Origin: JAKVAV01 sp047632755
GTDB lineage: Bacteria > Bacteroidota > Bacteroidia > Flavobacteriales_D > Cryomorphaceae
Assembly (NCBI GenBank): GCA_047632755.1
Contig: JBLIDT010000008.1
Location: 68,613-132,612, forward strand
Reading direction: 5' to 3'
DNA length: 64,000 nucleotides
The position numbers were made by a program, and so were the translations under genes. The notes beneath the pieces were generated by a model, which saw only the letters and a list, made by a program, of their open reading frames with translations, did no database searches and was not told where the DNA came from. Below, one piece after another: positions 36,829 through 46,519 of this stretch. Every line of letters begins with the position of its first letter. The first letter of the stretch is position 1.

Positions 36829-37473
36829 CTACAGTGAAATAGCAAATGAGCGTGCGAAATCTGCAAAGGCCATTGACTTCATACCTGGCGCTGCATTAAA
36901 TTTGGATTCGTCTATGGTGGCTTTTTTTACCTCAACGGCAGTGTAAGTCATCTTTACCCCACCTCTTATCAGTTCATATTTAAGAGGAATGCCGTTCACA
37001 TTGGCAAACGGAGGAACACTCGATTCTGATTTTAATTCGTTTGAGAAAAATAATTCCAACGTATCTGTATCTGAAATGGCCAAAGCTTTATTGCACATAT
37101 AGCCAGCAATAGTTTTCTTCTCTTTCGCAGGTATGATGTCCAGTTCCTTCGCTTTTTTTAGAGACTCTATTTCGTCTTGACTCATTTCTACTTTGTAGCC
37201 TTGTCCCAAGAATTGCATGACTAAAACCCCTGATCCTTTTTCTGCATCTATAAAGAAAGCTTGTCTTCCTCCGCCTGCAACCTCTTGCTCAAATAGAGAT
37301 AGCTGGCCCTTTACGTAAAGGAGGCTTTTTTGCGGGAGCATGGAAAGCAATTCTTGCTTGTCTTCTTCTAAGGCCTCGTAAGTAACTTCATAAACCACTA
37401 CTCCCTCGAATTGAGAGAAAGAAGAGAATGGTAGAGTAAAAATGAAAAGAATGAAATAGAATACTCTTATCAT
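36829..37473 (-). CDS. Secreted DUF4412/GLPGLI-like protein
   Basis: 214 residues with a signal peptide (FYFILFIFTLPFSSFSQ). Beta-rich; the segment KTIAGYMCNKALAISDTDT matches the TI-x-GYxCKKA strand pair typical of DUF4412 and GLPGLI proteins, and GIPLKYEL is the expected following strand. Function unknown. Overlaps the upstream, related gene by 4 nt. Confidence 0.65.
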   Translation of the reverse strand: MIRVFYFILFIFTLPFSSFSQFEGVVVYEVTYEALEEDKQELLSMLPQKSLLYVKGQLSLFEQEVAGGGRQAFFIDAEKGSGVLVMQFLGQGYKVEMSQDEIESLKKAKELDIIPAKEKKTIAGYMCNKALAISDTDTLELFFSNELKSESSVPPFANVNGIPLKYELIRGGVKMTYTAVEVKKATIDESKFNAAPGMKSMAFADFARSFAISL

Positions 37474-38258
37474 AGTTCAAAAGTTTGAACAAGTTGTTCA
37501 AGCTCTATATCCATCATTTCTCGCGTGATTTCTGAATATTCAGCTTCTGCCTGAAGCATTTCAGGGTTCTGAAGAGGAGTTTTCACTTCTGCAGCTTCCA
37601 GCCTCATTCTAATTCCAAATTCTACTATTTCATAAGCCATAAGTACCCCTTCAATTTCGTGATATTGGGTGCACCAGTTTGGCGAATCCATCTCTATCTG
37701 ATCCGTGTAGTATACTTCGATTTCCTTAATATCCATATCTTCAAATACAATCAAGGCCTTCTTGCAGTGGTAACCAGCTATTGTATCAGTTTGACTCGTT
37801 CTGATTATAGCAGCTTTGGGATAATCTGCAAGCATCTTTATAACATCAGTTTCTAGCATCTTGGTTTGAATTTTCTTTCGAAAAATCTTCAATTGATGAT
37901 TCACTGTTCGAGTATTGCGATTAGCCACAATCTTATTTCTAAAAACACCTCCAGCTGTTTCAAAATTCGAAGCAAATGAAGTCGGCGTAAAAGCGTAAGT
38001 CATTTGATCGGGTAGAAGCGTGGCTGTGATGCTCTCGTCTGATACGTCAGGGAAAGAAATTTTGTACTTGATGATTCCCTCTGAAGGTTTTGAGTTAAAA
38101 ACGTTACTGGATATTTGCGAACAGGCAGTTACCAAGAGGAGCATGATCGCAAACGGAGCGAACCATACGCCTAACAGTACGAGTTTTGAAAACTTTGATT
38201 GGAGGGGATTTGACGACTTCACGAGTATGGTCTTTAATGAGTTAAATTGGATAAACAT
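37470..38258 (-). CDS. DUF4412/GLPGLI-like lipoprotein
   Basis: 262 residues. Hydrophobic segment followed by lipobox LVTAC, lipidated Cys46; the n-region is unusually long, so a later start is possible. The core DTIAGYHCKKALIVFEDMD is the same strand motif as its downstream neighbour, so the two genes look like an old tandem duplication. The C-terminus is helical and acidic (AEYSEITREMMDIELEQ). Envelope role unknown. Confidence 0.65.
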   Translation of the reverse strand: MFIQFNSLKTILVKSSNPLQSKFSKLVLLGVWFAPFAIMLLLVTACSQISSNVFNSKPSEGIIKYKISFPDVSDESITATLLPDQMTYAFTPTSFASNFETAGGVFRNKIVANRNTRTVNHQLKIFRKKIQTKMLETDVIKMLADYPKAAIIRTSQTDTIAGYHCKKALIVFEDMDIKEIEVYYTDQIEMDSPNWCTQYHEIEGVLMAYEIVEFGIRMRLEAAEVKTPLQNPEMLQAEAEYSEITREMMDIELEQLVQTFEL

Positions 38259-38341
38259 CTGTCATTACGGATACTGTGGCTCAAAGTTTCAAAAGCCTTT
38301 TGTGCACGTGACTCCAATGCTTAGAAATTCATTCCGTTATC

Positions 38342-38349
38342 TACCTTTG
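38342..38349 (+). promoter_or_regulatory. -7 element for the deiminase-argS operon
   Basis: TACCTTTG, exact TANNTTTG, 19 nt before ATG 38369. Confidence 0.55.
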
Positions 38350-38368
38350 ACGCATCAACACCACCTAC

Positions 38369-39286
38369 ATGTTTAAACTAAAAATTCAAAACGAGACGGA
38401 TGTGCTCGAAGCTGTGCTGCTTGGCACGGCCAGATCACCAGGTCCTGTGCCGTCCGTAAAGGAGGCATATGATCCAAAATCCAGGTATTATATCGAAAAA
38501 GGAGAATACCCCAAAGAAGACGCTATGGTCATAGAGATGACCGCCTTCGACGAGGTTCTCAAAAAATATGACGTCCAAGTTTACCGGCCTGAAGTCTTGC
38601 CTGATGTGAATCAGATTTTTTCAAGAGACATCTATTTTGTCATTGGAGACAAGCTTGTTATTCCCAACATACTGAAACACCGAAGAAGGGAGACTGAGGC
38701 AGTGCAATATTTACTCCAAGAGATCGACCCTGATCAAATCATAAGAATGCCCGAAACAGCGAGAGCTGAAGGAGGTGATGTTATGCCTTGGAACGGTCAT
38801 GTTTTCGTGGGTTATTCCAAGTCTGAGGATTTTGCCAAGTACGAGGTGAGTAGAACGAATGAAGCAGGAGTGGATTTTATCGTCAACAGCTTTAAAGATT
38901 GGGAAGTTCATGCTTTCGAGTTGAATAAATCTGATATTGACCCACGGCAAAATGCATTGCATCTAGACTGCTGTTTTCAGCCCATCGGAAAGGACAAAGC
39001 GATTCTTTTTCCAAGTGGATTCAAAAATCTCGAGGATGTTGAGTTTCTTGTCCACTTTTTTGGAAAAGACAACATAATCGAAATAGATAGAGAGGAGATG
39101 TACAATATGAATAGCAATGTTTTTTCAATCTCGCCCAACGTCATCGTTTCTGAGAATAAATTTGAAAGACTGAATTCAGTATTAAGACAAAAAGGCTTTA
39201 CAGTGGAGTCCATTCCCTACGGCGAGATAAGCAAGCAAGAAGGTCTATTACGCTGCTCTACAATGCCTTTAAGAAGAAGATCATGA
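38369..39286 (+). CDS. Arginine deiminase/dimethylarginine dimethylaminohydrolase superfamily enzyme
   Basis: 305 residues, alpha/beta propeller of guanidino-group-modifying enzymes. Catalytic elements: SRD at 85-87, EGGD at 134-137, His198 in LHLDCCF and Cys296 in LLRCSTMP. All members of the catalytic set are present, so it should hydrolyse or transfer a guanidino group (arginine, methylarginine or agmatine-like). The substrate is not determined. Its stop overlaps the next start (ATGA at 39283). Confidence 0.85.
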   Translation: MFKLKIQNETDVLEAVLLGTARSPGPVPSVKEAYDPKSRYYIEKGEYPKEDAMVIEMTAFDEVLKKYDVQVYRPEVLPDVNQIFSRDIYFVIGDKLVIPNILKHRRRETEAVQYLLQEIDPDQIIRMPETARAEGGDVMPWNGHVFVGYSKSEDFAKYEVSRTNEAGVDFIVNSFKDWEVHAFELNKSDIDPRQNALHLDCCFQPIGKDKAILFPSGFKNLEDVEFLVHFFGKDNIIEIDREEMYNMNSNVFSISPNVIVSENKFERLNSVLRQKGFTVESIPYGEISKQEGLLRCSTMPLRRRS

Positions 39287-40233
39287 GCAAACAAATTACT
39301 TCTACCATTATGATGGTAAGGCCCTTCAATTTCCATTTTAATGAGGAGACAGCCGCCAATAATTATTACCAAAAAGTTTTGGAAGGACTGGATTCCAAAA
39401 AGGCTAACGAGCAAGCTGTGTCTGAGTTTGATGCTTTTGTGGAGAAATTACGCGGTCATGGAATTGACGTGGTGGTTTTTCAAGACGATGAGTTTCCATC
39501 AACACCCGATTCAATCTTCCCGAATAATTGGGTGTCGTTTCACGCCGACGGAAGAATAGCCACCTATCCCATGAACGCCGAAAATCGTCGGGGCGAGCGA
39601 CGCGAGGAAATGTTCGAAATGCTGGCAGATGATTTTGGTTTTCACGTGGAGATGATTGAAGACTTTAGTGGCTTTGAATCAGAAGGAATTTACTTGGAAG
39701 GCACGGGCAGCATGGTTCTCGACCGAGAGAATCATATAGCCTATGCGGCGATCAGTGTCAGAACTGACATCCACGTGCTCGAGACTTTCTGTGAAAGGTT
39801 CGATTACGAATACGTAGCCTTTACGGCAAGTCAGACCGTGAATGGCGAGCGCTTGCCGATTTATCACACGAACGTGATGATGTCCTTGGGCAGCAGTTTC
39901 AGCGTGGTTTGCTTGAACTGCATTGACGATAAGACTGAAAGAAGAGATGTGCTTGATTCTTTGAAAAGAGCGGGCAAAAAGCTTATCGAAATTTCTGAAG
40001 CTCAGAAAGAGCACTTTGCAGGAAATATGCTGAACGTCTGCAACAAAAAGGGGAAAGAGTTCTTGGTGATGAGCACTGCCGCTCACTCCAGTTTGCGACT
40101 CGATCAAATTGAGGCCATTGAGAAGCACGCGACTATTATTCACAGCTCATTGGATACGATCGAAGCTTTGGGTGGAGGAAGCGCCCGCTGCATGATGGCC
40201 GAAGTATTTTTACCGAAAAGCGAAAAAAAATGA
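39283..40233 (+). CDS. ctlX: Citrulline utilization hydrolase CtlX-type protein
   Basis: 316 residues of the same superfamily but a different branch: MMVRPFNF start, DSIFPNNWVSFH, a YHTNVMMSLG His motif and Cys303 in GGGSARCMMAE. CtlX proteins are named from Francisella, where they support growth on citrulline; the reaction is likely ureido or guanidino hydrolysis. ATGA overlap with argS at 40230 places it in the same operon. Confidence 0.88.
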   Translation: MSKQITSTIMMVRPFNFHFNEETAANNYYQKVLEGLDSKKANEQAVSEFDAFVEKLRGHGIDVVVFQDDEFPSTPDSIFPNNWVSFHADGRIATYPMNAENRRGERREEMFEMLADDFGFHVEMIEDFSGFESEGIYLEGTGSMVLDRENHIAYAAISVRTDIHVLETFCERFDYEYVAFTASQTVNGERLPIYHTNVMMSLGSSFSVVCLNCIDDKTERRDVLDSLKRAGKKLIEISEAQKEHFAGNMLNVCNKKGKEFLVMSTAAHSSLRLDQIEAIEKHATIIHSSLDTIEALGGGSARCMMAEVFLPKSEKK

Positions 40234-42008
40234 TTGAGAATTATCTCGCCGCGATGTGCGCCGAAGGAGTGAAAACTCTATTCGACGCTGAGGTGTCGCC
40301 AAGCGATATCCAAGTGCAGCCTACCCGTAAGGACTTTGAAGGAGAACTAACCATTGTTACTTTCCCTTTGGTTCGTTTTGCCAAAAAGTCGCCCGAAGAG
40401 ACAGGAAGTGCTTTGGGAGAATACCTCCAATCCAGAATGGGGGAAGTGGAATCATTTGGCGTAGTCAAAGGATTCTTGAACCTCACTTTTACTTCTCAGT
40501 TTTGGGTAGAAAACTTGTTGAAGGCAAGTCGCCAAAAGGATTACGGTTCTGCTGAAAAGGAAAGCAAACCACTTGTTATCGTTGAGTACGCTTCGCCAAA
40601 TACCAATAAGCCGCTGCATTTGGGTCACCTTCGCAACATCTTTTTGGGTTATTCGGTTTCGGAGATTCTGCTCGCAGCGGGCCACGAGGTGAAAAAGGTG
40701 CAGATCATCAATGACCGAGGCATTCACATCTGCAAATCCATGGTGGCATGGGAGAAATTCGCGGATGGTGAGACACCTGATTCCACGGGTATGAAGGGAG
40801 ATAAATTCGTGGGTAAGTACTACGTTCGTTTCGATAAGGAATTTAAGAAAGAAGTCGCTGCTTCGATAGATCTAGGAATGTCTCAGGAAGAAGCCGAGGC
40901 GGCATCACCGATTATGCAAGCGGCCCGAGAAACTTTAGTAAAATGGGAGCAGAAAGACCACGAAACATATTCATTGTGGGAAAAGATGAACGGCTGGGTT
41001 TACCGAGGATTTGAAAAAACCTACTACCGAATGGGTGTCGACTTTGACAAACTCTACTACGAAAGCTACACATACCTTCAAGGCAAGGAGCAAGTGCTGA
41101 AAGGAGCAGAAAATGGAATCTTCAATCGACGCGAAGATGGTTCGGTATGGGTCGATTTAACTGCTGATGGTTTAGATGAAAAGCTTCTTCTCCGAAAGGA
41201 TGGAACGACCGTTTACATGACTCAGGACATCGGCACGGCCATTTTGCGCTACCAAGACTTTCCTGAAGTATCTCAAATGGTTTACACCGTGGGTAACGAA
41301 CAGGAATATCACTTTAAAGTACTCTTCCTTATTCTTCAGAAAATCGGCTACGAGTGGGCCAAGAATTGTTACCACCTTTCCTACGGTATGGTAGAATTGC
41401 CGGAAGGCAAAATGAAATCGCGTGAGGGGACCGTAGTGGATGCGGATGACATCATGCAGGCTATGGCCGACACGGCCAAAGAACTCACCGAGGAGTTGGG
41501 GAAACTGGAAGGACTGGAGAATAGCGAGAAGGAAGGACTCTATGAGACGATAGGAATGTCGGCTCTCAAATATTTTCTTCTAAAAGTAGATCCCAAGAAA
41601 AATATGCTCTTCAATCCAAAAGAAAGCATCGATTTCAATGGGCACACTGGGCCGTTTATTCAATATGCCCATGCTCGAATTCAGTCGGTATTGAGAAACA
41701 TCAAAGGCGAATTTATTTTTGATCTAGCCAACATTAAAGTAGATGAATACGAGCGCCGTGTTCACTTCAAAATCCACTCTTTCCCAAAATTGATCGAAGA
41801 GGCTGCCGCCGAATACAGTCCTGCTATTTTGGCGAATTACACCTTCGACTTGGTGAAGGATTTCAACTCCTTTTACCAAAATTCAAGCATCCTTCATGCT
41901 GAGACGGAAGACTTGAAAAATTACCGCGCACTCTTAGCGAAACAAGTAGGAGGGATCATTAAGAAATCAATGGCTTTGTTGGGAATTCAGTCGCCCGATA
42001 GAATGTAG
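40230..42008 (+). CDS. argS: Arginyl-tRNA synthetase
   Basis: Class I synthetase, 592 residues. HIGH motif as HLGH (130-133, PLHLGHLRN); KMSKS equivalent GKMKSREGTV; the C-terminal DALR anticodon-binding domain ends with MALLGIQ. Length is normal. It is third in an operon with two arginine-directed hydrolases, which suggests common response to arginine supply. Confidence 0.97.
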   Translation: MIENYLAAMCAEGVKTLFDAEVSPSDIQVQPTRKDFEGELTIVTFPLVRFAKKSPEETGSALGEYLQSRMGEVESFGVVKGFLNLTFTSQFWVENLLKASRQKDYGSAEKESKPLVIVEYASPNTNKPLHLGHLRNIFLGYSVSEILLAAGHEVKKVQIINDRGIHICKSMVAWEKFADGETPDSTGMKGDKFVGKYYVRFDKEFKKEVAASIDLGMSQEEAEAASPIMQAARETLVKWEQKDHETYSLWEKMNGWVYRGFEKTYYRMGVDFDKLYYESYTYLQGKEQVLKGAENGIFNRREDGSVWVDLTADGLDEKLLLRKDGTTVYMTQDIGTAILRYQDFPEVSQMVYTVGNEQEYHFKVLFLILQKIGYEWAKNCYHLSYGMVELPEGKMKSREGTVVDADDIMQAMADTAKELTEELGKLEGLENSEKEGLYETIGMSALKYFLLKVDPKKNMLFNPKESIDFNGHTGPFIQYAHARIQSVLRNIKGEFIFDLANIKVDEYERRVHFKIHSFPKLIEEAAAEYSPAILANYTFDLVKDFNSFYQNSSILHAETEDLKNYRALLAKQVGGIIKKSMALLGIQSPDRM

Positions 42009-42017
42009 ACATATTGC

Positions 42018-42025
42018 TAACTTTG
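42018..42025 (+). promoter_or_regulatory. -7 element for ffh
   Basis: TAACTTTG, exact TANNTTTG, 22 nt before ATG 42048. It indicates that ffh can be transcribed separately from argS. Confidence 0.5.
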
Positions 42026-42047
42026 CCAACCGAAAATAAGTCATTAT

Positions 42048-43391
42048 ATGTTCGAAAATCTTACCGAGAAGTTTGATAAAGCGTTTCAGGTCTTAAAAGG
42101 CCAAGGCCAGATAACCGAGGTTAACGTAGCCGAAACGCTTAAAGAAGTGAGAAGAGCCCTTCTTGACGCCGATGTCAATTACAAAACGGCGAAGGACTTT
42201 ACCAATGAGGTAAAAGAAAAAGCGCTGGGACGCGATGTGCTCACGTCGTTGAAGCCTTCGGAGCTGCTCGTGAAAATCACCCACGAATCGCTCGTCGAGC
42301 TGATGGGTGGTGATCAGGAAGAAATCAACCTTTCGGGAAACCCTGCTGTCATTCTGATGTCGGGTCTCCAAGGTTCGGGTAAGACGACTTTTTCAGGAAA
42401 GCTAGCAAACTACCTCAAAACCAAGAAAGGAAAGAATCCGCTTCTCGTTGCCTGTGATGTTTACCGTCCTGCGGCAATCGATCAGCTGCACGTTGTCGGA
42501 GATCAAATAGGAGTAGAGGTATATTCCAATAAGGAAGAAAAAGATCCCGTCAAGATTGCACAAGCAGCCATCCTTCACGCAAGAAGCAATGGTCACAATG
42601 TGGTCATCGTCGATACTGCCGGTCGATTGGCAATCGATGAGCAGATGATGAGTGAGATCGAAGCGGTAAAACGCACAATCGAACCATCGGAAACGCTTTT
42701 TGTGGTCGATGCCATGACTGGTCAAGATGCCGTGAATACTGCCAAGACCTTTAACGAGCGACTCAATTTCGATGGAGTAGTTCTTACCAAGCTCGATGGT
42801 GATACCCGAGGTGGAGCTGCGATTTCCATCAAAACGGTGGTAGACAAACCCATCAAGTTTGTGGGAACGGGAGAGAAGATGGACGCTTTGGATATTTTCT
42901 ATCCAAGCAGGATGGCCGACCGAATCCTCGGAATGGGAGATGTTGTTTCGCTTGTGGAGCGGGCCCAAGAGCAATATGATGAGGAGAAAGCGCGTAAGCT
43001 TTCAAAAAAGATTGCCAAGAACGAATTCAACTTCGATGATTTCCTGGATCAAATCCAGCAGATCAAGAAAATGGGGAATATGAAAGACCTCATGGGTATG
43101 ATTCCCGGTATGGGAAAAGCCATGAAGGGAATGGATATTGACGATGACGCTTTCAAAGGAATTGAAGCCATCATTCATTCCATGACACCTCAAGAAAGGA
43201 ACGATCATAAAGTCATCAACGGATCGCGGAAGAAGCGAATTGCCAGAGGAAGTGGAACGGATGTGCAGGAGGTGAACAAACTCATCAAGCAGTTTGAGCA
43301 GACGCGGAAGATGATGCAATTAATGTCAAACAAAAAGAACATGGCCAACATGATGAAAATGATGGGTGGCCGTGGAATACCAGGAATGTAA
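42048..43391 (+). CDS. ffh: Signal recognition particle protein Ffh
   Basis: SRP54 GTPase that targets inner-membrane proteins to the translocon. 447 residues. N domain 1-95, P-loop GLQGSGKTT at 106-114, DTAGR, TKLDGD, then a methionine-rich M domain (KMGNMKDLMGMIPGMGK ... MMKMMGGRGIPGM) that binds SRP RNA and signal peptides. Confidence 0.98.
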   Translation: MFENLTEKFDKAFQVLKGQGQITEVNVAETLKEVRRALLDADVNYKTAKDFTNEVKEKALGRDVLTSLKPSELLVKITHESLVELMGGDQEEINLSGNPAVILMSGLQGSGKTTFSGKLANYLKTKKGKNPLLVACDVYRPAAIDQLHVVGDQIGVEVYSNKEEKDPVKIAQAAILHARSNGHNVVIVDTAGRLAIDEQMMSEIEAVKRTIEPSETLFVVDAMTGQDAVNTAKTFNERLNFDGVVLTKLDGDTRGGAAISIKTVVDKPIKFVGTGEKMDALDIFYPSRMADRILGMGDVVSLVERAQEQYDEEKARKLSKKIAKNEFNFDDFLDQIQQIKKMGNMKDLMGMIPGMGKAMKGMDIDDDAFKGIEAIIHSMTPQERNDHKVINGSRKKRIARGSGTDVQEVNKLIKQFEQTRKMMQLMSNKKNMANMMKMMGGRGIPGM

Positions 43392-43393
43392 CC

Positions 43394-44287
43394 ATGACAG
43401 AACCAAAGATTCTCAGCGGAAAAGATACAGCGAAAGAGATACGGCTAGAGATTGCCGCAGAAGTCGCGAAGCGAAAAGAGTCGGGGTTTAAAGTTCCTCA
43501 CCTCGCCGCAATACTCGTGGGAAACGACGGTGGAAGTGAGACTTACGTCAGTTACAAAGTAAAGGATTGCAAGGAGGTTGGATTCGATTCTTCCTTGATT
43601 CGGAGAGATGATAACATTACTGAGGCAGAACTTCTCGAGCTTATCGATCAGCTGAATGCAAATGATGACATCGATGGATTTATCGTTCAGTTGCCTTTGC
43701 CAAAGCACATTGATTCGCAAAAGGTAATTACCGCTATTGACCCCAATAAAGACGTAGATGGATTTCATCCGATGAATGTGGGGCGAATGAATCTTGGACT
43801 GGACGGTTTCTTGCCAGCCACACCTTCGGGAATTATCGAACTGCTGAAGCGAAATGGAATTGAGACTTCGGGAAAGCACTGCGTGATTTTGGGAAGAAGC
43901 AATATCGTTGGTTCCCCGCTTAGTGTCTTGCTTTCGCGAAACAAGGAAGTGGGAAATGCCACAGTTACTCTTTGCCACAGTCGCACAAAGGATCTTCCAC
44001 ACTGGACACGTCAAGCTGATATTTTGGTGGCTGCCTTAGGAATCCCTGGATTCGTAACTGCAGATATGGTCAAGCGAGGCGCCGTAGTAATCGACGTGGG
44101 GACTACCAGAGTTCGTGACGATTCTAAAAAGTCAGGCTTCGCCTTGAAAGGAGATGTATTGTACGATGAGGTAGCACCGCTCACGGAAGCCATTACACCC
44201 GTGCCAGGTGGAGTAGGGCCGATGACACGTGTAGCACTGCTGTTGAATACACTGCAGGCTGCAAAGAGATTGACAGACTCTGATTAG
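43394..44287 (+). CDS. folD: Bifunctional methylenetetrahydrofolate dehydrogenase/cyclohydrolase FolD
   Basis: One-carbon enzyme interconverting methylene-, methenyl- and formyl-THF. 297 residues. YVSYKVKDCKEVG carries the catalytic Lys, QLPLPKH and GRSNIVGSPLS are the substrate and NADP loops, and PGGVGPMTRVALLLNT closes the active site. It starts 2 nt after the ffh stop, so it is co-transcribed. Confidence 0.97.
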   Translation: MTEPKILSGKDTAKEIRLEIAAEVAKRKESGFKVPHLAAILVGNDGGSETYVSYKVKDCKEVGFDSSLIRRDDNITEAELLELIDQLNANDDIDGFIVQLPLPKHIDSQKVITAIDPNKDVDGFHPMNVGRMNLGLDGFLPATPSGIIELLKRNGIETSGKHCVILGRSNIVGSPLSVLLSRNKEVGNATVTLCHSRTKDLPHWTRQADILVAALGIPGFVTADMVKRGAVVIDVGTTRVRDDSKKSGFALKGDVLYDEVAPLTEAITPVPGGVGPMTRVALLLNTLQAAKRLTDSD

Positions 44288-44288
44288 A

Positions 44289-44339
44289 GTCTGTCCATAA
44301 AGTCCGCTATTTTTTTTCCACTTTGCTCTGAAAACAATC
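44289..44339 (+). repeat. Dispersed intergenic repeat, copy 2
   Basis: GTCTGTCCATAAAGT followed 39 nt from its start by CTGAAAACAATC. The same two blocks at nearly the same spacing occur at 54580. It starts 2 nt after the folD stop. Confidence 0.5.
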
Positions 44340-44391
44340 ATCTTGCAGTATTGCGGGACTCCTTTGAAATACCAATTACTAAGCCAATTGA

Positions 44392-45063
44392 ATGAAGAAT
44401 AGTTTGTTGTTGAGTTTATGTGTGTGTTCACTCCTTTCTTGTTCGGAAAGCCAAGTGATTGAGCAAAATTTTGACCAGGAAAATATTGGTTCTATGCTCA
44501 TTTCCAGCTATAACGACATCTTTTTATTGCAAGATGTTGAAGGTGGTGTAGAGAATATTGAAAAGTATCTATATCAAACAGATTTCGACACATCGTATTT
44601 TGAACCCTTTAATGCGCTGATTACAGGTTACACTTATATTGGTGACTTTGAAAAAGCAGACTCCCTTCTTGCGTTAATCAACCGAGATAGCTTGTCGCAA
44701 AAACAAGATTTATATTGGATAGAGCATTCATACAATTTAGCTGTTGTATCTGAAGGGTATAATCTGACATTAGAGCCTTTGGGAAATAGTCACCGTCATC
44801 CAGCAGATATAACTAATTCATTTATAGTTGATTACAGCAATGATCTTTCGAAATGGCATACTCACACGCAATTGCAGAATTGGGACTCTTCACATTTCTA
44901 TTATACTGAACTGATCGAATCTCTCAGAGATTCTTCTGATTTAAAAGATTTTACTGCACTGGGAGAGCAGGATCTTAATATTCTCGAAAGTTATTTGTCT
45001 GGCAATTTAGCGCACCCTGATTCGGCGAGCGCAAAATCGGCTGTTCTAGATATTGAGGAGTAA
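44392..45063 (+). CDS. Orphan lipoprotein of unknown function
   Basis: 223 residues. Signal with lipobox LLSC, lipidated Cys17. Highly acidic and polar helical body with TPR-like spacing (FEPFNALITGYTYIGDFEKAD). No family recognised. More AT-rich than its neighbours and lacking an operon partner, which suggests an accessory gene. Confidence 0.6.
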   Translation: MKNSLLLSLCVCSLLSCSESQVIEQNFDQENIGSMLISSYNDIFLLQDVEGGVENIEKYLYQTDFDTSYFEPFNALITGYTYIGDFEKADSLLALINRDSLSQKQDLYWIEHSYNLAVVSEGYNLTLEPLGNSHRHPADITNSFIVDYSNDLSKWHTHTQLQNWDSSHFYYTELIESLRDSSDLKDFTALGEQDLNILESYLSGNLAHPDSASAKSAVLDIEE

Positions 45064-45216
45064 TGTTCTTTGTGTGAAACATTCCTCAAGGATTTTGGAA
45101 GCTTAATGAGCGCGGTGTGGTTTGAGATTTTGGAGAATCAATAGTTCATCTTGAATCCAAGACTTCAGTTTCTTACTTTGAAGAAAATTCTTGAATTTCA
45201 GGAAATGGGTTGGGAA

Positions 45217-45239
45217 CCGCAGGGCTGCAATCCCAGCGG
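45217..45239. repeat. REP-like palindrome
   Basis: Hairpin CCGC-A-GGG, loop CTGCAAT, CCC-A-GCGG in an otherwise AT-rich gap. The shape (GC arms, GCAAT loop, followed by GGAGC) is like bacterial REP elements mobilised by RAYT transposases; no transposase gene is in the window. Confidence 0.45.
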
Positions 45240-45299
45240 AGCAGAGATTTGAAAATAGAAAGCACAGTTTGGGAACACTTAAAGGCGCTTGAATTTTTG

Positions 45300-45869
45300 A
45301 TGAAAATGAAAACAAATTTAACCGTAATTCGAGATAAACTTATCGAGTTAAAATCGACTAACAATACGTACATTTCTAGTGAAGACTTGGAAATTAATAG
45401 TCACAACGGGATGGTTTTATTCAAAGAACGGCTTACGGTTTTTGAAGATACACTTACCATTACTGAAGAGCTAGAGTTGAGTGATTTTGAAATCAGTCTT
45501 GTTATTTCTTTAGAGGATGACGAGATTTCTAGAGCTTTTGTATCTACGAGTATATCAACTTTTATTAATGAAATTGATCCTGGTGACGTTCAAAAAAATG
45601 ATTTTAAGCAAGGCAGACCACTTTTTTCCAGAAGGCCATTTCCAGCTGGGATTTATCGCGTCCCAGTTCAAATGGACGGACAACATAATCTATTAGATTT
45701 TATAGATGTGTACTACAAAGAGATGTATTTCATTGATGACTTGGATAAAAAGATGCCTTTTAGCCGCGATTTAAATTTGGTGTTTAACAGCAGCTGGGTA
45801 ATAAAATGGCTCCTGCAATTTTCATTTTCGCTTTCTTCGGGTTCCTTTAATGATAGGTTCCTAGATTAA
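45300..45869 (+). CDS. Hypothetical protein
   Basis: 189 residues if started at ATG 45300; an upstream extension to 45210 runs through the REP-like palindrome and is unlikely. No signal peptide. N-terminal basic helix (MKMKTNLTVIRDKLIELK), then strands and a conserved-looking block GRPLFSRRPFPAGIYRVPVQ. No family recognised. Accessory region. Confidence 0.5.
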   Translation: MKMKTNLTVIRDKLIELKSTNNTYISSEDLEINSHNGMVLFKERLTVFEDTLTITEELELSDFEISLVISLEDDEISRAFVSTSISTFINEIDPGDVQKNDFKQGRPLFSRRPFPAGIYRVPVQMDGQHNLLDFIDVYYKEMYFIDDLDKKMPFSRDLNLVFNSSWVIKWLLQFSFSLSSGSFNDRFLD

Positions 45870-45985
45870 GAGAAGTCACAATTGTCAAGCTTGAATAAAG
45901 AATTCCGCTATCCAAACTCTACGTTGCATATGTTCAAGAGACTGATTTCAGTTTTCACTTAATTTAGTCCCACAAAATTCTTGGT

Positions 45986-46519
45986 ATGGATATAGAAAGC
46001 TACAATTTAGGAATAGGTGCGCGTGTAAAGCACCCCACTTTCGGTGAAGGAATCGTGGTAGACATGGACGTTTCTACTCTTCAGGTATTTTTCAAAGGGG
46101 ATGGTGACCGAGAGATCTTCAGATCATTCGAAGGATTGGATGTGTTGGAATCACCCAACGTAGTGAATGAGTCCATCGGCATCGAAGATGTCAAATCTGC
46201 AATGAAGTCCATCCTCAAAGACTTTTCTGACTTGAGTCACGTCGTAGATCTTGGCGATAAATGGAACGGTGGTAAGGTTGTCCTCGTTCCAGGTAACCCC
46301 GATCTTCAATCGAAGGAAATTGCGATTGATACCTTCTTTCACAAAATTGTGATGGTAAGAGACCGCTTAAGAGTCTTGGAACAAAACATTAACGCACACG
46401 ATGTGTTGACGGATAGTGACAAAGTTCACTTGCAACAATACATCAGTCGGATCTATGGTTCCCTCACCTCCTTCAACGTATTGTTTGCCGAGAAAAAGGA
46501 CCATTTTTCGAGCAAGTAA
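45986..46519 (+). CDS. Conserved protein with Tudor/CarD-like N-terminal segment
   Basis: 177 residues. The start GIGARVKHPTFGEGIVVDMD resembles the small SH3-like barrel found at the ends of UvrD-type helicases and in CarD-like proteins, which bind RNA polymerase or nucleic acid. The remainder is helical (two long amphipathic helices near 65-80 and 120-165). Cytoplasmic. Function unknown; a regulatory interaction is only a guess. Confidence 0.6.
   Translation: MDIESYNLGIGARVKHPTFGEGIVVDMDVSTLQVFFKGDGDREIFRSFEGLDVLESPNVVNESIGIEDVKSAMKSILKDFSDLSHVVDLGDKWNGGKVVLVPGNPDLQSKEIAIDTFFHKIVMVRDRLRVLEQNINAHDVLTDSDKVHLQQYISRIYGSLTSFNVLFAEKKDHFSSK

Noticed and set aside
43445..44014. 189-residue minus-strand frame inside folD (and similar long frames antisense to ctlX, ffh, ftsK)
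   Set aside because: They lie entirely antisense to strongly supported genes and have no domain signal.
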